Assembly (NCBI GenBank): GCA_036522615.1
Contig: DATDFN010000327.1
Location: 1-12,109 of the forward strand
From: JAJPJQ01 sp036522615
Lineage (GTDB): Bacteria > Desulfobacterota > Binatia > UBA9968
Direction of reading: 5' to 3'
DNA: 12,109 nt
Part shown: in pieces, positions 8,063 through 12,109 of the stretch
Layout: every line of letters starts with the position of its first letter
How positions within the stretch are numbered: position 1 is the first letter of the stretch
Notes under the pieces: generated by a model
What the model saw: only the letters and a program-made list of their open reading frames with translations
What the model was told of the DNA's origin: nothing
The model's database searches: none
Made by a program: the position numbers and the translations under genes

Positions 8063-8113
8063 GCACTAGTAAGTTTTCGTTTGCCGATCGTTTTTGTCGA
8101 TACAGAAACGTAT

Positions 8114-8148
8114 GTCCATTAGATGCCCGCATGATGCGAAAAGATTCG
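8114..8148 (-). promoter_or_regulatory. Putative ECF-sigma promoter of the DM13-NDH2-GMC-VOC-GH operon
   Basis: On the minus strand, CGAATC (8148-8143) is followed by TTTTC and, 19 nt after GAATC, by TCTAA (8123-8119). The arrangement resembles ECF sigma promoters (GAAC-like -35 and TCTAA/GTC-like -10). The same block occurs upstream of the spondin gene at 9031-9065 with identical spacing and 25 of 35 identical bases. TCTAA lies 71 nt upstream of the DM13 ATG, predicting a leader of about 60 nt. No experimental start site is available. Confidence 0.6.
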
Positions 8149-8185
8149 AGAAAACTTCTGGCGGGATCCGACAGGCATGCAAATA

Positions 8186-8222
8186 AAAAAGCCACCGGCA
8201 TGATTGGTGCCGGTGGCTTTTT
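8186..8222 (-). terminator. Intrinsic terminator after the spondin gene
   Basis: A perfect 10-bp GC-rich stem, GCCACCGGCA at 8191-8200 paired with TGCCGGTGGC at 8208-8217, has a 7-nt loop and is flanked by A and T runs that extend the pairing to 15 bp. Read on the minus strand, the U-rich tail follows at 8190-8185. It lies 20 nt past the stop of the spondin gene and separates that transcript from the DM13 operon. The structure could work in both directions, but no plus-strand gene uses it. Confidence 0.92.
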
Positions 8223-8242
8223 ATCTTTTCAGCGGATGCCGC

Positions 8243-8983
8243 TTACATCGCGCCGGGCATCGTCACCGGCGTAATGGTCACCTTCATCGCCTTCGTTGTA
8301 TTCGTAAACGCGCTGCCGAATTTGGCGTCCTTCGCGTTTTTGACGACGCCATTCTCGGCTTCGCCTGTGTTAGGCCCCTTCTGTCTCGGTCCCTGATCCG
8401 GCCCGATGCCAGGCTCCTGGTTAACCTCCGTGCCGACGTCCCAGAGGATCATCTGCGACGTGATGTCGCCGCTGATCGCTTTGCCGTCCTTGAAGAGCGC
8501 AATGCCCGCTTCGCCCGGCGCGTAGAACCAATCATTCGACTGCCCCATCATGGTGGTGAGCGTCAGCCGGTCGCCGGGCATCGCGGAAATCGTGACTTCG
8601 TACGACGAGCCGGGAGTGATCGGCCCGGGACCTTTCGCGCCGACGGGCGTGTTGAAGACCGTCACCGATTTAATGCCCTTGCCACCTTCTAGCGATTTGG
8701 CGAGCATGCCGGGATCGCCGTCCTCCGACTGCGCCTCCAGCCCCTGGCCGCGATCTTTCTTGCCAACGGTGAAGACCGGCGACTTTTCTTTATGCACAAT
8801 CGCCAGGCCCGGCGAAAACGCCAGCGACCATTTCGTCCCGTTCGAGGCGGTAAAGGCGTCCGGCTTGGTGACGTTCTCGATGCGAATCGTGAACTTCGTT
8901 GCGTGCGACATGTCATCGGCAGACGCGATAGCAGCGAGGCCCAGAAGCACGCCGGTCGCGACACTCAAAATTCTGGTAGACAT
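8243..8983 (-). CDS. Secreted spondin-domain protein
   Basis: This 246-residue protein carries a Sec signal peptide (MSTRILS then a hydrophobic core, likely cleavage ASA|D after residue 22). Almost all of the mature chain matches the Spondin_N fold. Diagnostic stretches are FTIRIENVT (31-39), SSYEVTISAMPGDRLTLTTM (126-145), GQSNDWFYAP (147-156), GIALFKDGKAISGDIT (160-175), LWDVGTEVNQEPG (180-192) and GPNTGEAENG (203-212). In animals, spondin-N domains occur in extracellular matrix proteins. In bacteria they occur as exported proteins of unknown function, so no reaction is assigned. Two acidic clusters (around 87-90 and 181-190) could bind a cation, as the animal domain does; this is inference. 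AAAGGAG lies about 7 nt before the ATG. The gene stands alone between a putative ECF-type promoter at 9031-9065 and a strong terminator at 8186-8222, and shares that promoter type with the DM13 operon. Confidence 0.92.
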   Translation of the reverse strand: MSTRILSVATGVLLGLAAIASADDMSHATKFTIRIENVTKPDAFTASNGTKWSLAFSPGLAIVHKEKSPVFTVGKKDRGQGLEAQSEDGDPGMLAKSLEGGKGIKSVTVFNTPVGAKGPGPITPGSSYEVTISAMPGDRLTLTTMMGQSNDWFYAPGEAGIALFKDGKAISGDITSQMILWDVGTEVNQEPGIGPDQGPRQKGPNTGEAENGVVKNAKDAKFGSAFTNTTKAMKVTITPVTMPGAM

Positions 8984-9030
8984 CTATTGTCTCCTTTCCA
9001 CCCTTTGATTTGTCCTAAAAATACTGATTC

Positions 9031-9065
9031 GTCGGTTAGACGCCGGCGTGCAAGAAAAGGATTCG
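9031..9065 (-). promoter_or_regulatory. Putative ECF-sigma promoter of the spondin gene
   Basis: On the minus strand, CGAATC (9065-9060) is followed by CTTTTC and, 19 nt after GAATC, by TCTAA (9040-9036) within GTCTAAC. The block aligns without gaps to the one upstream of the DM13 operon. TCTAA is 53 nt upstream of the spondin ATG, giving a predicted leader of about 45 nt. It lies in the 99-nt gap after the TMEM175 gene. Confidence 0.6.
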
Positions 9066-9073
9066 CGCCGGCG
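9041..9073. repeat. Paired CGCCGGCG palindromes bracketing the promoter core
   Basis: The self-complementary octamer CGCCGGCG occurs at 9041-9048 and again at 9066-9073. One copy abuts the -10 box and the other abuts the -35 box of the putative spondin promoter. They could form an operator for a dimeric regulator, or an 8-bp hairpin with a 17-nt loop in transcripts reading through from the TMEM175 gene. No U-run follows, so it is not a convincing terminator. The octamer is GC-rich and could recur by chance. Confidence 0.3.
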
Positions 9074-9082
9074 AAGGAGATG

Positions 9083-9730
9083 TTATCGTTCCACCCGGCC
9101 AGCCAAGAGATCGTCCGGCACTGCGGCGGATTCTTTGCCCCATATGTCGCCCGGCAACATGTAAAAAGGAAGAAGTATTAAGTAAATGGCGAGGCTGATA
9201 CCGACGCTCCAGAAGCAGATCAGCATCGTGAGCGTCGTTGCCACAGGCACCATAAGCATGCGCCGCCGCACCGTGCGCCGGTATTCTGTGCTGACAAAGC
9301 CGGCTAACATGTCAGGCTGCGAGCTCGCGTAGCTCCATTGCGAGAAAAGGACCCAGCCGATGGTGGTTAGATTCGCGCCGAAGAAAAGCGGCGCGATAAA
9401 CGCTTCGGGAAAGGCGTTCAAAACGCTCGTCGAAAACGGCAGAAACGACACGAACATGAAAAAGACGATATTCAGCCATAACAGCACGCGGTCGGCTCGC
9501 CGGATAATATGATACATGACGTGATGGCCAACCCAGAAAAATCCAAGGCTCACGAAGGCAACCACATAGCTCAAAAATTTGGGCCATAGCGCCAGCATCG
9601 CCGGCAAGACTTCAACGTTGGGAGCATCGGCTGGGAGACTCGGCACATGAAATTCGAGAACGAGGAGGGTCATCGCGATGGCGAATATGCCATCGCTAAG
9701 CGCCTCGATCCGGTTTTTTCCTATTTCCAT
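9083..9730 (-). CDS. TMEM175-family (DUF1211) integral membrane protein
   Basis: This 215-residue protein has about six hydrophobic segments (approximately 12-27, 52-70, 83-100, 109-130, 158-176, 177-193). It opens with KNRIEALSDGIFAIAMTLLVLE (5-26), the first-helix signature of the TMEM175 family. Characterised TMEM175 proteins are potassium-permeable channels with a conserved R-x3-F-S-D motif. Here the motif is R7-IEA-L11-S12-D13, with Leu in place of Phe, so ion selectivity should not be assumed. The chosen ATG lacks a good ribosome site but lies 10 nt after the stop of the zinc ribbon gene, consistent with translational coupling. The frame is also open upstream to 9871, but that part would overlap the zinc ribbon gene and has no family resemblance. 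It is the last gene of the upper operon. Confidence 0.88.
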   Translation of the reverse strand: MEIGKNRIEALSDGIFAIAMTLLVLEFHVPSLPADAPNVEVLPAMLALWPKFLSYVVAFVSLGFFWVGHHVMYHIIRRADRVLLWLNIVFFMFVSFLPFSTSVLNAFPEAFIAPLFFGANLTTIGWVLFSQWSYASSQPDMLAGFVSTEYRRTVRRRMLMVPVATTLTMLICFWSVGISLAIYLILLPFYMLPGDIWGKESAAVPDDLLAGRVER

Positions 9731-9740
9731 GCCCGAGAGG

Positions 9741-9926
9741 TCAAATCGCAGGTCTCGATGCCACGGCGCCGCAAGCGGGACAGGAGTGAGTTTCCTCGAC
9801 AAGACCGCCGAAGGCGAGATTAACGTGGTTCGCTTCTTCCGCCGTTGTCGGATGGACGACCTTATCGGCATGATGGTTCATCTCGCCGCCGCATTTAGGG
9901 CAGACCATTTTTTTTCGCTTTTCCAT
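9741..9926 (-). CDS. Small zinc ribbon protein
   Basis: This 61-residue protein has two CXXC knuckles, MVCPKCGGEMNHH (C9, C12) and SCPACGA (C49, C52), a spacing typical of a zinc ribbon that binds one structural zinc. Between them are H18 and H19 and a LAFGGLVEETH stretch. The N-terminus is basic (MEKRKK). Function is unknown; zinc ribbons of this size often bind nucleic acid or protein partners. AAGGA about 9 nt upstream supports the ATG at 9926. Met7, directly before the first knuckle, is a possible alternative start. It fits exactly between the flavoprotein gene (15 nt upstream) and the TMEM175 gene (10 nt downstream), which argues that it is real and co-expressed. It occupies the same DNA as a spurious extension of the TMEM175 frame. 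Confidence 0.85.
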   Translation of the reverse strand: MEKRKKMVCPKCGGEMNHHADKVVHPTTAEEANHVNLAFGGLVEETHSCPACGAVASRPAI

Positions 9927-9941
9927 TGCATTATTCCTTGA

Positions 9942-10511
9942 TCAATTGTCGAGAGCGATGTTCTCGCGGCCGTACCGCAGCGTTCGCGCCATCCAAACGA
10001 GCTCTCTAATGAATTTATCGGCCCTGGCGACGAACGCCTGATCGAGAAGCCTGCCGGATTCGTCGAAGACTTGACCGATATTTCCAAAATTGACGTCCCA
10101 GAAAATATTCACCAGGCCAAGCTCACGAATCACGGGGAGAAAATCCTGAATGGCGCGGATGCCGCCGAAGGGGCCCGCCGAAACGCCGACGATGCCGGCG
10201 GCCTTGTGAATGTATTCCTTCAGGCAGCTGTCGAGCACATGTTTCATTAATCCGGGAAAGCTGTGATTGTACTCTGGAGTAACGAGGATCAGTGCGTCAG
10301 CGCGGACCATTTTCTCCGAGAAAGCGGCGTCTTTAATTTTCTCTCCCGCATCGTCGAGCGGCATCGGCAAATCGGTGATGTCGATCAATTCGGTGATGAC
10401 GCCTTCGCATCGCGCGATTTGTTCGGTCATGAAACGCGCTGCATTAAGGCTCATGCGCCCTTTGCGCGTCGTTCCTAGGATCACAGGTATACTAAGCGGT
10501 CTGCTAGACAT
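9942..10511 (-). CDS. NADPH-dependent FMN reductase-like flavoprotein
   Basis: This 189-residue protein has the flavodoxin-like fold of the NADPH-dependent FMN reductase family (chromate/azo/quinone reductase relatives). GTTRKGRMSLNAA (13-25) is the flavin phosphate loop. TPEYNHSFPGLMKHVLD (78-94) is the family signature, and SAGPFGGIRA (111-120) is the second flavin-contact loop. Members transfer electrons from NAD(P)H through FMN to quinones, flavins or other acceptors; the natural acceptor here cannot be read. It should be cytoplasmic. The ATG at 10511 has a strong GAGGAGGT 4 nt upstream, and that site contains the TAG stop of the lactonase-like gene (10514-10516). The 2-nt gap therefore implies translational coupling. 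The zinc ribbon gene follows after 15 nt. Length is normal for the family. Confidence 0.93.
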   Translation of the reverse strand: MSSRPLSIPVILGTTRKGRMSLNAARFMTEQIARCEGVITELIDITDLPMPLDDAGEKIKDAAFSEKMVRADALILVTPEYNHSFPGLMKHVLDSCLKEYIHKAAGIVGVSAGPFGGIRAIQDFLPVIRELGLVNIFWDVNFGNIGQVFDESGRLLDQAFVARADKFIRELVWMARTLRYGRENIALDN

Positions 10512-10513
10512 CG

Positions 10514-12100
10514 CTACCTCCTCGCCATCTCCGATGGGCTAATGCCCGGTACGAGCAGAGGCATACGATACAGTCCGTCGCGGGCGGTCATATAGAGGGT
10601 TCTCCCGTCGTCTCCCCAAGCCATGTTGTGCGGATGTTTCGGCGGAATGATCGTGCCCAAGTGCTTGCCATCGGGTGAGATGATCCACAGACCTCCTGGA
10701 CCCGAAACATAAAGATTGCCTTGACGATCGACCTTTATGCCGTCGATCGCGTCCTCGCCGGCGGCAGCTGTCATGTCGAAGAAGACCTTGCCGTTCAACA
10801 GCGACGCGTCCGCGGCGACTTCGTACCGCATGACGATCTTCTTCTCCGGATCCCAGTTGCCCACGTAGAGATACTTTTCATCCAGCGAGAAGGCGATGCC
10901 GTTCGGCCCCCTTAATTCCTTTGTGACGAGCTTCAGACGCCCGTTGTACAGCGAAAACACGCCACTGAACGGCAGCTCTTTACGAGCGTCATCATAGAAT
11001 TTAGGAAGCCCGAACGGTGGATCGGTGAAGAATAGCGTGCCATCCGAGCGGTAGACGAGATCGTTGGGGCTGTTGAGCCGCTTTCCTTCGAAGCGGTCCG
11101 CCAGCACGGTCAGACGACCGTCTTTCTCAATTCGAACGACGCGACGATTGCCGTGCTGATTTATAGTCAGCCGCCCTTGTGGATCGAGCGTCAAGCCATT
11201 CGACCCCGGCTGGGTATATTCGGCGATGTCTTTTTCTGCGTAGCCGCTTTGTTCTTTGAAGACGGAGAGCTTCCCGTCGCTGGTATACTTGTAAATTCGA
11301 TTCGCGTTGGGATCGCTGAATAGGAGATAGCGCCCATTATTCACCCAGACCGGCCCTTCGGTAAATTGAAATCCCGTTGCGAGTTTGAACACTTTCGCAT
11401 TGGGCGGCACGATCGAGTCGATCGCCGGGTCGAGCCGAACGACTTCGACGTTAACTTCCGCGGGCGCGAGCGCCACAGGTCCTACGGGCGCTTGGTAAAA
11501 GTCGAGCTTCGCGTATCGCAAGTAGATGTAATTGGTAGGCGGGTTGGAGAGCGGGCCGTTGACGCCGAAGACCGCGAGCTGAATCGTCTGTCCAGGCTTT
11601 ACGTTGCGGCCGACGACGAGCCGGTTGGCGGCATTCCATCCCTTGATCACCGAGCCGCCGCTTTGTCCGGCGCCGCGCGTCAGCTCGCCGTCGACCCAGA
11701 TCTCCGCATAATCGTCCACGGAAGTCTCAAATACGACGGTCGAGCCGGTGGGATCGAAGGCGCCGATCTTTTCCGGCACGACGACCTTGATGCGGTACCA
11801 ATTAAACGCGAGCCTGCCGTTCGAGCGTCGCTTGTCGAGCGTTGTCGGATCGAGAGCTTCCCATTTCGAATCGTCGAAATCGGCGGGGCCCGCGTGAGGA
11901 ACGAAGTCGTAGGTTTTATTTCCGGCGCCGCTGGGCTGCCCGTCGGGTCCCGCAGCCTTGAAATCCACGTCAACGATTTTGGTATCGCTGTAGCGCCATT
12001 CGCCTTTAATGAGAGACACGCCTGCTTTCGTGGCGAGATTGATCGTTGCGTCCGCCTTCCGATCTGCCGGGGGAATCTCCGCAATCGGAGAACTCGCCAT
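10514..12100 (-). CDS. SMP-30/gluconolactonase-like protein with extra N-terminal domain
   Basis: The C-terminal half (about residues 225-515) is an SMP-30/gluconolactonase/LRE six-bladed beta-propeller. Likely metal ligands, by comparison with SMP-30, are E248 in FTEGPVW, N346 in NSPNDLV, N400 in GPNGIAFS and D453 in DAIDGIKVD. Such enzymes hydrolyse sugar lactones to aldonic acids. Residues about 30-205 form a separate region with TVVFETSVDDYAEIWVDGEL (121-140) and QTIQLAVFGVNGP (171-183), resembling the galactose-binding-like beta-sandwich of many glycosidases; it may bind carbohydrate. No signal peptide is visible. The ATG at 12100 gives 528 residues, but only 9 nt lie upstream, with a weak GAAG, and the frame is open to the edge. 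The true start may therefore be outside the window, possibly with a signal peptide. It is the first visible gene of the upper operon, coupled to the flavoprotein gene. Confidence 0.88.
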   Translation of the reverse strand: MASSPIAEIPPADRKADATINLATKAGVSLIKGEWRYSDTKIVDVDFKAAGPDGQPSGAGNKTYDFVPHAGPADFDDSKWEALDPTTLDKRRSNGRLAFNWYRIKVVVPEKIGAFDPTGSTVVFETSVDDYAEIWVDGELTRGAGQSGGSVIKGWNAANRLVVGRNVKPGQTIQLAVFGVNGPLSNPPTNYIYLRYAKLDFYQAPVGPVALAPAEVNVEVVRLDPAIDSIVPPNAKVFKLATGFQFTEGPVWVNNGRYLLFSDPNANRIYKYTSDGKLSVFKEQSGYAEKDIAEYTQPGSNGLTLDPQGRLTINQHGNRRVVRIEKDGRLTVLADRFEGKRLNSPNDLVYRSDGTLFFTDPPFGLPKFYDDARKELPFSGVFSLYNGRLKLVTKELRGPNGIAFSLDEKYLYVGNWDPEKKIVMRYEVAADASLLNGKVFFDMTAAAGEDAIDGIKVDRQGNLYVSGPGGLWIISPDGKHLGTIIPPKHPHNMAWGDDGRTLYMTARDGLYRMPLLVPGISPSEMARR

Positions 12101-12109
12101 ATCGCTTCG

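Noticed and set aside
8100..8113. ATAC-N6-GTAT inverted repeat near the predicted DM13 transcription start
   Set aside because: Half-sites are only 4 bp, it is absent from the sister promoter, and it is expected by chance at this length.
8049..8201. A 51-residue N-terminal extension of the DM13 protein to an ATG at 8201
   Set aside because: It would run through the putative promoter and begin within the terminator loop. It has no ribosome site, whereas the ATG at 8048 has AAGGAGGG and is followed directly by a membrane anchor.
9041..9073. Intrinsic terminator after the TMEM175 gene
   Set aside because: An 8-bp stem with a 17-nt loop and no following U-run on the minus strand is a poor terminator. 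I see no better candidate in this gap, so readthrough into the spondin gene is possible.
9731..9871. A 47-residue N-terminal extension of the TMEM175 protein
   Set aside because: It overlaps the zinc ribbon gene in another frame, is highly basic with no membrane character, and family similarity begins only at the Met encoded at 9730.

Overview
All recognisable genes lie on the minus strand, so transcription runs from position 12109 towards position 1. The window is densely coding and moderately GC-rich, with ribosome binding sites of the usual AGGAG type. It looks like an aerobic, free-living, probably uncultured bacterium: a type II NADH dehydrogenase, a GMC oxidoreductase, an SMP-30 type lactonase and secreted spondin and VOC proteins are typical of soil lineages such as Acidobacteriota, Binatota, Rokubacteria and related deltaproteobacterial groups. 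No gene here fixes the phylum, so that is a guess. I see no phage, transposon, CRISPR, tRNA or rRNA signal.

Layout in transcription order. (A) 12100-9083 is a tightly packed four-gene unit: an SMP-30/gluconolactonase-like protein with an extra N-terminal beta-sandwich-like region, an NADPH-dependent FMN reductase-like flavoprotein, a 61-residue double-CXXC zinc ribbon protein and a TMEM175-type membrane protein. Gaps are 2, 15 and 10 nt. (B) 8983-8243 is a single gene for a secreted spondin-domain protein, with its own putative promoter and a strong hairpin terminator at 8186-8222. (C) 8048-1 is a six-gene unit, cut by the window edge: a membrane-anchored DM13 protein, NDH-2, a GMC oxidoreductase, an exported two-domain VOC protein, a glycogen-debranching-type amylo-alpha-1,6-glucosidase and a large GH63/MGH1-like glucosidase. 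Gaps are 18, 14, 9, 19 and 12 nt.

The most interesting signal is non-coding. Upstream of the spondin gene and upstream of the DM13 operon there are two 35-bp segments that align without gaps at 25 of 35 positions. Both read CGAATC, then a T-rich stretch, then TCTAA, with exactly 19 nt between GAATC and TCTAA. This looks like an ECF-sigma promoter and implies co-regulation of the spondin gene with the six-gene redox/sugar operon. The sigma factor itself is not in the window.

Taken together, the genes suggest a stress- or envelope-responsive module. It combines exported or membrane-attached proteins (spondin, DM13, VOC) with flavin redox enzymes (NDH-2, GMC, FMN reductase) and sugar-processing enzymes (debranching enzyme, glucosidase, lactonase). 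The functional link between these parts is inference.
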